From NCBI GenBank assembly GCA_037349315.1, contig JBAIAC010000030.1, forward strand, positions 11,367,501 through 11,431,500: a stretch of 64,000 nucleotides of DNA, written 5' to 3'. The position numbers were made by a program, and so were the translations under genes. The notes beneath the pieces were generated by a model. That model made no database searches. It was not told where the DNA came from and was given only the letters and a program-made list of their open reading frames with translations. This document shows, piece after piece, positions 10,175 to 22,923 of the stretch; within the stretch, counting starts at the first letter, position 1; each line of letters opens with the position of its first letter. Source of the DNA: Chelydra serpentina (Eukaryota > Chordata > Testudines > Chelydridae).

Positions 10175-13100
10175 CTCATTTGTGGTAGAAGGAAAGGCTT
10201 GAAATCAGGCTGTCTGAGAGTAGATAAAGCAACGTGGCAATAGTTTGCATGAACTAACTCTTAAGCTAAAGCATTATTTTCATGTTTGAGGACCACCAAG
10301 AAAACCATAACATAAATAAATCTTAAAGATCCATGGAAAGGCAAATTCTTCCATTTGCTGTTAATTTCAGAGAAGACTTGCACAAACAAAGAAAATTAAT
10401 TCACTGGGGCACTGACCAGGCAGCTGGATTTCTGTAAAAAAAAGATATATCTAGTATTACTTGTCCTCAAATACCTTGCATAGGGCCGAATTTGTGGATA
10501 TTTGTGAACAGTGCTTAGATTTTTGACTCCTGCAAGTCTTGAAAGAATTTACAATTTCACTTTCATTACGCGAGGACAGAAAATGAACGTGAAGTACTAT
10601 GTATTTCTAAATATGTCCATTACTATACACTACATATATAAACCCAATCTTCAAAATACTGAGCATAATGTATAATGATGAAAAAAGGAAGGTTACAGAA
10701 TCTAGTTGAATAGTCTCATTATAGGATTTTAAAAAGTTTTTCTACTTAGTAAAAAAGAAAGCACAATTGTACTTAGAAATTGGCTAAAATGGGAACCTCA
10801 ACTCCAAATTATTTTGATTTCATGGGGTTTGGGTTCCAAGTTGGATCTAAATTTGTAATGAACTGGTTTTCCATTTCCCTTTCAAACGTGCTCTAAATGA
10901 GACACTAAAAGCTTATGATATTTTAGTGACAGCAAGTCTGAACCCAAATTTATTTCTGAGTTGGCCCTGACCCCAAAATATAGCTTAAATGTAATACGGC
11001 TCCAAATCCTACATCCTTGAGTCATTTCTACTTAACTTTTTAAAAGTTTCATCCCCTTCAGTGATATAGTAACAGATGTTAACTGAATGCATTTATTAAG
11101 TAACAAACATAAAAGTGTTTTTATAGAAGTCACCACACAATCACTTGAAATCCACTCACTACAGTTTAAACATGGCTTTAAAATCAAATACATTTAAATT
11201 AAACATACAACTTAAATATTACAAAGTACAGTTTATTTGTGTAACACTCAAGCTCTGAAACTAACTGTAACTAGTGGAGATTTTCAAAGGCCCAAATGGA
11301 AGTAGGACACCTAACTCCCATTTGTTCCTTTCAAAATCTCTCCCTACACAATCAAATTAAAATAAGCCCAAAAGTTACGAGAAAGGGGTCTGTTTAGTGT
11401 TTGATCAATTTTTTATGTTCCAGCAAGCATGGAGCAAAAACAGATACAAAAAATCTTGCAACAAAAACAACTAGAGGGAAGTGAGGTAAACCTTAAAGTT
11501 CATTCTGTTCCCATACAGTAAAAGGGCAAGTGCCTGGTGCAAAGCAGTTTGGTATAAATGTAATAATTTCTGGATAGCTGCCAATACTAAGGTTGAAAAG
11601 CAATATTACAAGGCTTCTATGATGACAGCCTACTGGGAGACATTTGTTGAAAATTGCTTTGCCTATCATTTAGTCAGCAAAAAACCCACACAGTGCTAGT
11701 TACGTTAGAACTTTGTTGAGTGTGCATCTATAAATGATTCAAATTGTAAGCTTATAAAGCCCCCATATAGGTGCAATCACCATAAAAGCCTAGTGTTCCT
11801 GTTCTATTCTTTTACATTGGAAAGCCTTACATATTTTCACCATATGCTGTTCAAATAAGTATGTATAATTATAAAGGAAGAATGCTCTCAGATTTAGATT
11901 CAAGTTTCAAAAATTAAATTAAAATGACTTTTTGACAACAGGCAATGAAGTTTTCAATGGTTACACTGTGAACAAGCAGAAGTCTTAAATCTTGCAACAT
12001 CAAATAAACAATGTATTTTTAACTATAACCTTTTTCTCTGCGGGAAATGGTAACTTATACAAGTGCTAAATTGTAGTGTTTTAACTACACAATGCCTGTC
12101 TTCTGAAGTCCTCCAAATACATGAAAACATTTTAAAGTAATTGGAAGGAAACAAGCAGAAGAAAGGACTAACCCTCAAATTTTCAAAGCACTCCCAATAG
12201 ATTTTAGCCATGTGGCTCCCATTCAAGATAATGGCAGTCATTTAGCTACTTCTGAGAACTGTTTCAAAAATTGAGGAGTAAATGTCCAGCAGTTCACTGA
12301 TTTAAAAAAAAATATGGTTAACAAATAAATTAATTTCTACATATTCTGCAATTACTTTTGTTTCTGTAATGATTTCATTTACATTAAAGTAATTTTGTTT
12401 TTGCTACTGCACCAGAGAACTATATGATTTATGAATTAGATAAGTAGCCCTCATTTTCATGAAAGCTAATAATTACTACATTTTGACATCATTAGTGGTT
12501 GGGAAAAAATGCCTAAATGTTTTGCTTTTGTATTTAAGAGCTAGCTTTAGAACTTCTAGATCTCCAAGTGAAACACGTTTGAAGGGATTCCACCTGGGGG
12601 GGTCAGAGATGGTTGAGTTTACACATACAATCCTTCAATATGGTGCATCATGAGGCTACTTTTCTCCTTTAAGGAATACCCTGCTTTTGTTTTGGCATGT
12701 TTTTTTGCAGGGATTCAAAATCCATTTACCTGCTTCTTAAGCATGTGTAGGAAGCCTTCCAAGGCAAATACCATCAGTTATTATGGAATTAAAGCTTCAT
12801 TAAAACACACACACACACACACTAAAACACACACACACACACGACTCTAACCCTTATTCCGGCAAAAATTATCTTCCAAAGAGAACCAAGTGTAAACAAT
12901 GCTGTGGTGTTTCCCTAAATCTACAGACTCTTCCATTGTGCGTCTCTTCTTTAAGGATTCAAAGGATAAACAGCGCTGAGATTTCAGTACATGAGCCAGT
13001 AGAAGCTGTTATTTGGTTTCAGTACAGGATTAATTTACATGAGTTTGATTATTCCTAGTCACTACTGATAAAGGCCCAATCCAATTCAGATTAAACTAAA

Positions 13101-16100
13101 TGGCAGGAATGCCAGTAATTTAAATGGGATTTGTATTGGGCCCTAAAGTTAAAACAAATTACAGCTCCCAATCTCTCTCACACATGTTCCATGGAGAGGG
13201 AAGAGACCAAAAAAACAAACAAAAAACAGAGAAAGGCAAAGTCACTGCCTGATACTGAATCAGAGTCAGGCCTGCTAGCGTAGAATTAATTAGAGGTTTT
13301 CTTGAGTGTAGTGGCTGTCTTATTAGAAGCTATAAGCCTACCTGTAACTGACAGTGAAAGATTCTCCTTTAACACTACTGATAGAGGTCTATGCTTTTAG
13401 AGATGAACATTAAGTCTATTTCTATATCAAATGTACAGAACATAGTTAATGGCTGTCATCCAAAGATACTCCGCTTTTGGGTGCTTGAGAAGTTTTTCAT
13501 AAAGAACTGTCTTCTGAAATTTCTGGAACATTCTACTTCTAGTTGGGCCAGGTTTATGACCAGAAGAGACTTTTTGTTGTATTAGTAACTTGAAAAAAAA
13601 AGCTTTTTCAACTTTTTTGCACTTGAACTGAACCCACATTAATATTTTTTGCAAGTCAGTTCTTTTTTCAGTACAACCAATTTCCTCCATCTCTACTCAG
13701 AAGTCATCCATCTGGACTTCCAAGGCCCAAATTCAGCCCTTTCCTGTACAGCTGTATATTCAATGGAGTTTGACCCACCCATAAAAACTAATTTTGGCCC
13801 TAAATCTGACCTCTCATATCCTGTCAATCAGCCAGTCGCTGTGACCATCATCTAGATCCAGAAAAGAAAAAAGAAAAATACATCAAATGTGTCCTTGTCC
13901 TCTGAGAAGACTGAAATAGAATCAGATATGGAGGCAGAGATGCCAGCTGACACTCACCAGCATATAGCCTTCTGTGTATAAAACCCCAACAAAATTAGAT
14001 TTCTGTGGATAAGCACTGATTTGACATGAAGTCAGACAAATCCATCCATAGAAAGTGACATGTAGTTACAACATTCCAGACAAAACGGTACATTTTTAAA
14101 AAATTGAGAAATTCTCCTCCCAAATCAAATAGGACACAAACATAACTAAAATCATTCTCTTGAGACCTTGAAATAATTGTTTCTATCATTCTAGTCTGTC
14201 GTTCGCCACTATATGAAGACATCATCATCATCACTTCCCATTGACCACATAGGTATGTGCTTTGCCACAGGGTTGTATTTTGGACAACTCCCCTGGAATG
14301 GATTATGCAGCCTCTCCCCCACTTCCTCTTCAACAGAACCATGTCAGTTAGGTTGTTTTACAGGCTTTCAGTGCCTCCACACGAGGGGAAGGAAGAACTG
14401 GATTTGCCTCAAAGAGAATGTTACATCTGTAAGTAATGCAAAAGTCTTGCAATCATCATTATCTGTTTTACTTTGACCTGTATTATAAACCTGTCAGTGG
14501 AAGACACTTACATACAGATCTACTTGGAAATATGAATTCAATACCCACTGATTACTGCATATTAGGTGCTTATCTGGTCCTTTTTTTATTATATGCTGAT
14601 TGCTGCGTTATCTTAATGCAAATACTGTTTTGGATTAACACAGACTTTGGTCACGATATATGCACCCAAGCCAACCATCCTGGCAATCTAGGATATGTAT
14701 TACAGCCACCTTTCTGTAATATAGAAAATTGCCTCAAAATGGTCATACAGTCATGTATTTCTCAATGTCCTAAACAGAGAATATGGGACAGTGGGTAAAA
14801 ATGTTCAAAATGTGATACCACTTGCTCAATAAGCATAAAATGGCACCTGTATTGAGTATATCAGTTTCTAAATTATGATCCATGGACTGCCAGTAGTCCA
14901 CAGAATGAAACATTTGAGAAACATCACTGGTGATTTTGAGAGGGAAAGCTGATGGAAGAATTTTAAACTGAAGAACCTCTGGATTATTATTGTTTATATT
15001 CATGCATCACAGAAGCCGTTTGGGGTATTTACATAAACACAGTTAAATATGAAAGCCACACTGATTGCTTACTAATAATGGAGAAACAACTCTGGCATGG
15101 TAAAAACAGATGGTTTGGCATCATGAAAAGGGAATTCACATTTACATTTTCTAAGTAAACTAATACCAAACTTTCAATAAAAAAAAATCATCATGAGGGG
15201 TGAGGAGCTCCTGTGAGAACAGAAACCAACTTCTTCAACCAGCCAGATCTTGCAGTCCCTATGTAATCAGAGCTTTTATGCACTCCAAACTAGATTCCTC
15301 TGCAATGAGAAGAGTAAGAGGCAGAGCAGAGAAATCCATGTAATCTGGGAGCTGCCAGATTGAAAGCAAAAAAATCCATGAAATCTCAGATTTCCACGCA
15401 AGCTGAGAACTCTGCCCACAGCTGTGACTAAAATCTCAATGAAGCAATACCAAATATTACTCAGTGTTTTGCTTCACTAGCAGTATGAAGTATAAAACAC
15501 AGAGGCAAATTCTTCCCTTTTGTTGCTCTACTGACTTCAGTGGAGTTACATCAGCAATGAATGTGGCCCACAGAGCTTCTTTGTTGGAGCACTGGGACTC
15601 AGAACGAGCAGGGAACTCTGGATCAGTGGGTACCAGGTGGTACAAGCTTGCTAGCTAGAGTGTTCGGAAGTGGATGCCAAACATCTCTGTGTGTGTCCTG
15701 TCTGTTGGCTGATTGTGAGGCATTACCAGCAGTCGCAGAAACAGCACATTCCACACACTGGCTAGAGGGTGATTACTGAGCTGGTGATGGCAGCTGGGAA
15801 GGAGTGTATGTGTAAAGGAAATAAAACTGTGGAAACATGGAAGGATTATCCACAGCCAAAAGTGATAAACACACACACCCCAAGAGCAATCAATGCGGCT
15901 TCATAATTTGTCACAAATAGCACAAACGGATTTCTAGATGATTCTGTCATGTTCCTAACAACCAGTAATAGCACATGAAAGTTTAAATTTCATCTTTTTC
16001 TTTTTTTAAAAAAAAGCTGCAATATTTAATGGCACAGAACTACAGAGCCCATACCTAAAGATTAACATAAGGTCCATGAATATGTTTCCAGTGAGATTTG

Positions 16101-16330
16101 AATGAGAAGACGACCTGGACTAACCAGGACATGTTGGATCATACACCCTTAATATAGAAAGCCCAATTTCTGTCATTTTTTAAATTAACACTGAATCTGC
16201 ACTTTCATGTTTTGCAAAAGTACTATGGAAATGTTGGATCATTGCATGATCAGTGTGCTCAAGCACTTTCACCTAACCATAACGGGCTAGATTGTGGAAT
16301 TGGCATGAGCTTTAAGTAAAAAAGGCAGTG
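10175..16330. other. Long AT-rich interval, no gene seen
   Basis: About 6 kb without a supportable gene. ORFs up to 120 codons (for example 14436-14798 plus and 13995-14342 minus) lack domains and conserved texture. It contains the CA microsatellite at 12803-12843. Confidence 0.45.
12803..12843. repeat. (AC)n microsatellite, interrupted
   Basis: Two AC dinucleotide runs of about 16-18 bases each are separated by a short TAAA interruption. Confidence 0.95.
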
Positions 16331-16332
16331 CA

Positions 16333-16376
16333 ACTAACTACACAACTACACAACACAACTACACAACTACACAACA
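16333..16376. repeat. Tandem ACACAACTAC decamer repeat
   Basis: Around four imperfect copies of an ACACAACTAC unit lie head to tail; one copy is shortened. This is a minisatellite-like slippage product. Confidence 0.8.
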
Positions 16377-16562
16377 GACTCAGAGAGGCACAATTTAGTC
16401 TCTGGTTTCCTCTTCCTCCAGTGGAGGAAGCGACTGCATCAGCCTTTACCTGGCTGGCACAATTTATGTTCCCCACAATAGGGGCTCAATTTCAGTAAGA
16501 CTCCAACCCCCACTCCATTCTTGCTTGCCCACTCCTGACCCTGTGTGAAAGGGGAAGTAGTA

Positions 16563-16632
16563 TCATAGAATCTCAGGGTTGGAAGGGACCTCAGGAGGTC
16601 ATCTAGTCCAACCCCCTGCTCAAAGCCCTGCA
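16563..16632 (-). mobile_element. CR1 3'-end fragment (~70 bp)
   Basis: Matches the last about 70 bases of the full-length CR1 at 22847-22916 almost exactly (CTCAGGGTTGGAAGGGACCT and CATCTAGTCCAACCCCCTGC on the plus strand). It retains only one CATAGAAT terminal unit, so it is an extremely 5'-truncated CR1 insertion. Confidence 0.85.
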
Positions 16633-16662
16633 TTGCTGGGGCTATTCTCCCCACCTACACGG

Positions 16663-16988
16663 TAGGGTGACCAGACGTCCCGATAAAATCGGGACCGTCC
16701 CGATTTTTGAGCATGTGTCCCGCGTCCCGACCGATGGTCGGTCGGGACGCCTTTTGTCCCAATTTTTAGTCTTCTTGGGGTTTTTTTGGGGGGGGGAGGG
16801 GGGTGTTGTGTTTTTTTTTGCTCCAGGCTCTTCTGTTTCCGGCGGAAGAGGATTCCGCGCCAGAGGATTCCGGAGGCAGATTTTTTTTTTTTTCTCAACA
16901 ACTTTCACTGAAGAGCCTCTTCCGGGTTTTTTTTTTTTTTTTTTGGTGAGAAGTCCCGATTTTCGGGTCTTCTCATCTGGTCACCCTA
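16663..16988. mobile_element. Non-autonomous hAT transposon, 326 bp, perfect 8-bp TSD
   Basis: The ends TAGGGTGACCAGA and TCTGGTCACCCTA are perfect inverted repeats of at least 13 bp. The element is flanked by identical 8-bp duplications CTACACGG at 16655-16662 and 16989-16996, the signature of hAT integration. The interior holds self-complementary CCCGAT/ATCGGG words, long T-runs and a G-run, and no transposase frame. The intact TSD and crisp TIRs suggest a relatively young copy, inserted just beside the CR1 3' fragment. Confidence 0.9.
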
Positions 16989-16999
16989 CTACACGGTGA

Positions 17000-17884
17000 C
17001 CTGTAATGCGTGTAGTCTGCTTATGTCCTCATATTCTTCTGTGCTGGGACATACTGCATGTCATAAATGTGGCCTTCTAAATTACTAAAAAAAACCTTTG
17101 TCTTAAATTTATGATAGGTGGCATCTTGCTTCAGGATTTTTTTCCCCCCTCATGGAGTTTAATATAAATCAGACATCGGGGAAATAAAAAGATTTTTTTT
17201 AAAATTAGAGGTTTTGCACTTTTGGAGAAGTCCCAAATAAAAACTTTAGACAAAATTAAGGGATTAAATATATATATCAGTCACTCAAAGAAAACTTGTT
17301 AGAAATTATGTAGTTATTAAAACACAACTGGACACTGAAAAATTCTAAGAATAAAGTTTAAAGATAAACTAAAGTTACAACATTCACAGGTAAAGTTCCA
17401 CCAAAATTCTAACCCTGTTTCAAAGACCATCTTCACCATCCATACTATCTACAAACTGCCTCTCACTCATTGTATGTAGGAAACCAACCCAAACAAACAT
17501 TCCTCTACTTCAACTTCCCACAAGTTGATAGTAAGAATCACTAAGAACTCTTCTCTTTTCCTCAATATACATTTCAGAAAAAATAATATTTCAAGTCCAC
17601 CGTTTCACTATGAATTAAGAAGACATCATCAGTCTTTCCTGGAAGGACAATCTCAGGTGGCAAGTGGATAGATCATTGTCTATGGCCATTCAGTCTTTGG
17701 CTTCTCGGCTGAGACTGCCAACAAAAATTCCATTTAATGCCAAACGGGGTTTTTGTGACGGTGTGTGTAATTTGGAATACATGCCTGTCCACTGAAACAG
17801 TAAATGGGAACCACTGAGATTATTTCTGTTCATACTGATACCAGCAGAATGCTTGGGAGTACAACTTTCAGAAAAGTTACCAGA
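17000..17884. other. No gene seen
   Basis: AT-rich, short ORFs only, no recognisable repeat. Confidence 0.45.
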
Positions 17885-17886
17885 GG

Positions 17887-18128
17887 GGTAGCCGTGACAG
17901 TCTGGCTCTGCAAGACCGACAAAGAGTCCTGTAGCACCTTATAGACTAACAGATATATTGGAGCATAAGCTTTCTTGGGCGAAGACCCACTTCGTCAGAT
18001 GCATGTGGTGGAAATTTCCAGAGGCTGGTATAAATAGACAGGCCAGAATCAGGTTTCAGATAACAAGGTTAATGCAATCAGGGAGGATGAGGTCCACTGC
18101 TAGTAACTGATCTGGAGGTGTGAACTTC
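17887..18128 (-). mobile_element. Penelope-like element terminus (pLTR fragment)
   Basis: The interval contains the reptile repeat phrase GTAGCCGTGACAGTCTG, then GCACCTTATAGACTAACAGA, GAGCATAAGCTTTC and GACCCACTTCGTCAGATGCA, followed by CCAGAGGCTGGTATAAAT. I associate this repeat with the 3'/pseudo-LTR end of Penelope-like retroelements. The minus strand carries a hammerhead-ribozyme-like core. No reverse-transcriptase sequence is retained here. Confidence 0.6.
17961..17998 (-). ncRNA. Hammerhead-ribozyme-like core in Penelope terminus
   Basis: Reading the minus strand from 17998: CTGACGA (17992-17998, fits CUGANGA), one extra A, a short stem-loop with TGGG/CCCA arms, GAAA (17971-17974), then GC-TTAT-GC and TC, which fits a very short stem III followed by the UH cleavage dinucleotide. 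Penelope-like elements of many animals are known to carry minimal type I hammerheads. Departures from consensus are the extra A before stem II and no convincing stem I, so activity is uncertain. Confidence 0.5.
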
Positions 18129-18627
18129 AGAAAGTTATTCTTCTGGCAATAATGTAAGAAAATGGTGGCCCCTTCAGATTTGAAGCTGGGTAGGATAGGA
18201 TAGCTTTAGGCAATCATGTGGGCCAATTCTTTCTAAGTGCTTTTTACAGAGCTGGGGAAAAGGAAGAGGAGGAAGATGATTACAATGACATGCCCTGCTA
18301 CTATAGTGTCTCTCTCTGTGATAAGAGAGCTCCATACAGCGCTCTGAATCAGGGAGAGCACAATGCCATCTTCAATTTATCTTCAGTTTGAGAGCTACTG
18401 TAGAAAAGGTCACTAATGAAAAAATGAGTTTGCACATCATAGTATGTTTATCTGGCCTTCACATACCTTTTTGACACTACTGACTAATTGAAGGTTTTTT
18501 AGTTGCACTGAGAGCTCACCTCTATAATTGATTCCCTTCTCCTATTCATTTTAAAGGACAAATCTAGTCACCAGATCTCTACAGACACAGGGCTCTCACT
18601 AGAGTGACTAAAAAGTCAGTCTCTAAC

Positions 18628-18643
18628 AAAAAAAAAAAAAAAA
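18628..18643. repeat. A16 homopolymer
   Basis: A run of 16 A residues with no identifiable retrocopy upstream. Confidence 0.9.
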
Positions 18644-18892
18644 GGAGTCTGATTTTGTAGCTGAAGTTGTGGGTGCTCACCACTTCTAAGCATCAGACTG
18701 TTATTTTTATCACTGTCCAGTAGAGCTAGATGAACTTTTTCTGCCAAACAAAACAGTTTGCAGATTCATGTCAAATTCACCAAATTGTTTGGTAAAAAAA
18801 TAAAAAATACATTCACACACACACACAAATTTCCAAAACAACCAAATGACTTTTCATTTTGAAATGTACTTCCATTTTATAAAAGAAGCTTA

Positions 18893-19515
18893 ATCATAGG
18901 ACTGGAAGGGACCTTGAGAGGTCATTTAGTCCAGTCCCTTGCACTTATGGCAGGACTAAGTATTATCTAGCCCATTCCTGACAGGTGTTTGTTTAACCTG
19001 CTCTTAAAAATCTCCGATGATGGAGATTCCAAAACCTCCCTAGGCAATTTATTCCAGTGCTTAACCACCCTGACAGTTAGGAAGTTTTTCCTAATGTCCA
19101 ACCTAAACCTCGCTGCAATTTAAGCCCATTGCTTTGTGTCCTATCATCAGAGGTTAACAACAACAATTTTTCTCCCTCCTCCTTGTAACCTTTTATGTAC
19201 TCGAAAACGTACATCTCCTCTCAGACTAAACAAACTGAATTTTTTCAATCTTCCCTCATAGGTCATGCTTTCTAGACCTGTAATCATTTTTGTTGCTCTT
19301 CTCTGGACTTTCTCCAGTTTGTCCACATCTTTCCTGAAATGTGGCACCCAGAACTGAACACAATACTCCAGTTGAGGCCCAATCAGCACGGAGTAGAACG
19401 GAAGTATTACTTCTCGTGTCTTACTTACAACACTCCTGCTAATACATCCCAGAATGATGTTGCTAATACATCCCAGAATGATGTTCACTTTATCTGCAAC
19501 AGTGTTACAGTGTTA
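18893..19515 (-). mobile_element. CR1 LINE, 5'-truncated, 3' part of ORF2 and 3'UTR
   Basis: On the minus strand the 19147-19488 frame encodes [20 protein letters not shown] and [20 protein letters not shown], the same C-terminal blocks as the intact CR1 ORF2. The 3' end at about 18893 (plus: AATCATAGGACTGGAAGGGA) is a CR1 terminus of a subfamily different from the full-length copy. Frameshifts near 19160-19200 and an internal 24-bp duplication mark it as inactive. Confidence 0.9.
19438..19485. repeat. Exact 24-bp tandem duplication inside the CR1 fragment
   Basis: A 24-bp unit starting GCTAATACATCCCAG occurs twice head to tail (19438-19461 and 19462-19485). It adds eight codons in the former ORF2 frame, so it does not by itself shift the frame. 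Confidence 0.9.
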
Positions 19516-22500
19516 AAAAAGATTGAAAATAAAAATGAAATGTTTCATTTCAACTCAAATGAAATTTTTAGTTAACTACAAACTGAAGTATTTTCAACTT
19601 TTTGGTTGTATAAAAATTTTTACATTTTGTTTTGGGTCATCCCAAAATGATTTCATTTCCCAATTCTTCGTTGCAGCCAATGAACCAAAAAATCTCATCC
19701 CCCAAAGAGAGTTTTCAGATGCCCTTCAAACTGCAGCGCTGCTAGACTGATCAATGAGAGATTTTAGACTGTTTCAGTGAGAGATGCAATCATACAAAAA
19801 TAACAAAAAACCACCCACGTCTGTCTGTAACAGAAGAACCTAATGCATTGCAAACAAAACAAAAGGATGGGTCAACTTTCTACAGTCTCCAGTTGTATTT
19901 TGGTGGACTTTTTCACACTCCACTTGTACAGAAGGGCCTCAGTAGCACAGTTTGGCTCATTGAGGTGGAACCTGATCACCACTGTTGAAGGGAATTAGGG
20001 TGCTTTTCACAACACCACATCATTCTTATACTTAATATAAACATCCATCACTACACTGTAAAGTTCACACATATTGTGAGCTTGTGTTGATATATCAGCT
20101 CCATTTCATCATGGATGCTGCACAAGCTGCCAGTGCTCTGGGAGACTTCAGTCCTTACACCATTATTTCATAACCTTTAGAGGGACTTTACTAGTTCATT
20201 AATGATGGTGGGGCTTTGACCAGAAATAAATTTCTTCAAGAAACTCAAGACAGTAAAAGAAAAAGATACCATGGAAAGAGGTGCTGGATGCCAAAGAACT
20301 CTGCTACAAACAGATACTCAGATACTATGGTGATGGGGGGGCGGGCGGCACATAAATACATACATTAGGTAGATGCTGACAGGCACAGACAATTTGCGAA
20401 ACACTGATGGCCCCCAGGAAGTCCTCCTCTGTACATGTTGGAAAGGCACTGACCTTGAACTGCAGAAGGCCATCTCATGTCACCAACTCAGGAGTACACA
20501 AGATGCTCCTATGAGCATCCTAAGGTTAAAACTTTGAAACTATAGAAGTCCCTGAGCATTCAAGTTTGAGGAACCTATTGAGATAGGAATATCTCTGGAG
20601 AATATCTCTGGAGAATTCCACAGTACATATGAATAAATATGACTAACAACTTATACACAAATATACACACAGAGGTTCTCTTTCACTCAATTTTTGCTAG
20701 TTTAACAGAAACATGAAAATTCAAGCTTTTTACCAGAAAACTAAAACAATATTTATTGGATATATGAAAAAAAACCCACACACTAGCTAGCAAATAAGTC
20801 ATATTTCACATCTATGATAACATCAGAGGGATGTTTTATGGCTAGGCGGTCATAACTGTGAAATACATTATGACTTTCCTAAAGTGCCAGTAAAGACAAT
20901 ATTAGAACATTGTAACCTATGAGAATGAAGTATGCAAACTAACTGCAACCAACTGTTTGACAATTGGCTGATTTACTTCAGATGTTAAAATCACAGCTTA
21001 AAGTGGTCTAGAAACTAAACAATGCTGTGTACAATTTATGCAGCATAACAGTATATGCTACACAATTTGAAAGAATGAAATAGTACACAAACTGAAATTC
21101 TAACTACACCAGAGTGATTCTTCAAGCGAAGGCGTAGGAGTTCCAAGATAATCATCGCTGAGTCTTATGTGCACCTACAAATAGCAGTATTTGCAGTGGT
21201 GGAATTTGGCTGGCCCTTATGGCATCCAGAGGTAAAACACATTTCTATTTTTTTTTCCTTTTTCTTCTAGAAAGATTCTGAATTAAGCCCTTATTAGTTA
21301 AACGGATTGGATTTTAGGTGAGAATTAAAATAAAATATTGCAAATATTTTCATTTTACAATATATGCTGGCATTCCACAAGGAGCTACTGGTTATGGTAG
21401 CCTTTATATCATATTTGCTAAATACAGACATTCTTTGTTTGATCTTTAATATTGCAAGCAAAGACTGAATCTATACAATTAATTCAGTTAAACTGCACGA
21501 ATTGATATCAGCTGTGGATCTAGCCCAGTAATTTTACCTTATACCCAGAAGCAGAAGAATGAGACTGTGATCAGACAGTTTCAGGCATTATTACACAATA
21601 CCTGTCTGTGTAAACATCATGTTATATAACAGCAGCGTAAACAATTTTAAAGTATGTTTTTACTTTCTTTAGAGTTCATAATTCCTGATATCTCCCAATA
21701 AGAAAACTGTCATCATATAATAATGTGTGACAATTGACTGCTTGCTGCTTCAGTCTTTAAAATATACTATTAAGTTTCGGATAGCCAGGGATTTTAAGAT
21801 GATTACACTTATTCAGCATATCATTGTTACTGACTGGCAAATCCTATCAATAAAGTAGCAAATCTCACAAAGTGTGGCAAGCTATTAGTAATAGCTGTAA
21901 TAAACCTAAATCTATTCTTTGTACTCAGATAGTACTTGCAAAAATCAGATAAAATTTAAGTGCTTTATCATCTCAAATGATAAATCTGTCATGTGTTTTG
22001 CACACAAAGATTGTTTCACAATACGAACTTATACCACGTTAACATAAAAATATAATCTATATTCTTGGTAGTAGTTACTGCTGATTTATAGAATATATTA
22101 CACCTAAAGCCGTCTAGATGCTTTACATCAACTAGAAAGGTTCCCTAAAGAAATACATCACCACAAAAGCTCTTTCATTAAACGAACAATCTCAGCAACT
22201 TTTCTCTTTTCTCATTTGTTTGACTTCAGCTAAATGTAATTTATAATGTAACTTATAGCATGTTGGAATGTATGCCTTACAAAGCAAGTCTGTGGCGGAA
22301 ACAATGGCAATATGGGTGCTAATAGAAAAATTAATAGATAGGTGACAGACAATAAACATCTCCTTTCTCTACTATACGCCAACAAAATCATTGAAATTTA
22401 TTTAAATAAAAATGTATTCATTGTCTGATTCATATAGTTGATGCAGAAGCTTCCCAGATCTTTGTGATGCCACCTGAATGCCTCAAACTTAGGTAACACT

Positions 22501-22825
22501 ATGGAATAATCTCATGAGAATGTCAGAAATGGATATCATGGTTCCATAGGATCAGGATGAGACAGTGAAATAAATCTAGGTCAGTAGTAGGCCAACCAGG
22601 TTGTCATGCCCTGGCATCTCTCTTTCCATAGAGAGGCTTACAAAACAAAGTAAATCAGCAATAGGAAGAGAAACATGAATGCCTCTACTTCAAGTTAATG
22701 CTACAGAGTGTAGATTTCTCCCGTACCCCTTTTCCATAAAGCCCTCAGAAATCAGAATTTAAAACATTTGGGCTTGATTCTCCACTGCCTTGAAACTTGT
22801 GTATTCTGTTCAGATTTGATAGAGT
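19516..22825. other. No gene seen
   Basis: 3.3 kb of AT-rich DNA with short ORFs only and no repeat that I recognise. It forms the flank at the 3' end of the full-length CR1. Confidence 0.45.
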
Positions 22826-22830
22826 TTTAT

Positions 22831-22854
22831 CATAGAATCATAGAATCATAGAAT
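22831..22854 (-). repeat. CR1 3'-terminal (ATTCTATG)3 array
   Basis: Three perfect CATAGAAT units on the plus strand, i.e. ATTCTATG on the element strand. Such octamers form the 3' end of CR1 elements and are thought to be recognised by the element's reverse transcriptase when copying starts. Confidence 0.95.
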
Positions 22855-22923
22855 CTCAGGGTTGGAAGGGACCTCAGGAGGTCATCTAGTCCAACCCCCT
22901 GCTCAAAGCAGGACCAACCCCAA

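Noticed and set aside
12803..12843. CRISPR-like or regulatory repeat array
   Set aside because: Simple AC dinucleotide microsatellite; no spacer structure.
16620..16999. Overlapping ORFs of 88-110 codons on both strands
   Set aside because: They read through hAT TIRs and long T or A runs, giving Phe/Lys homopolymers; not genes.
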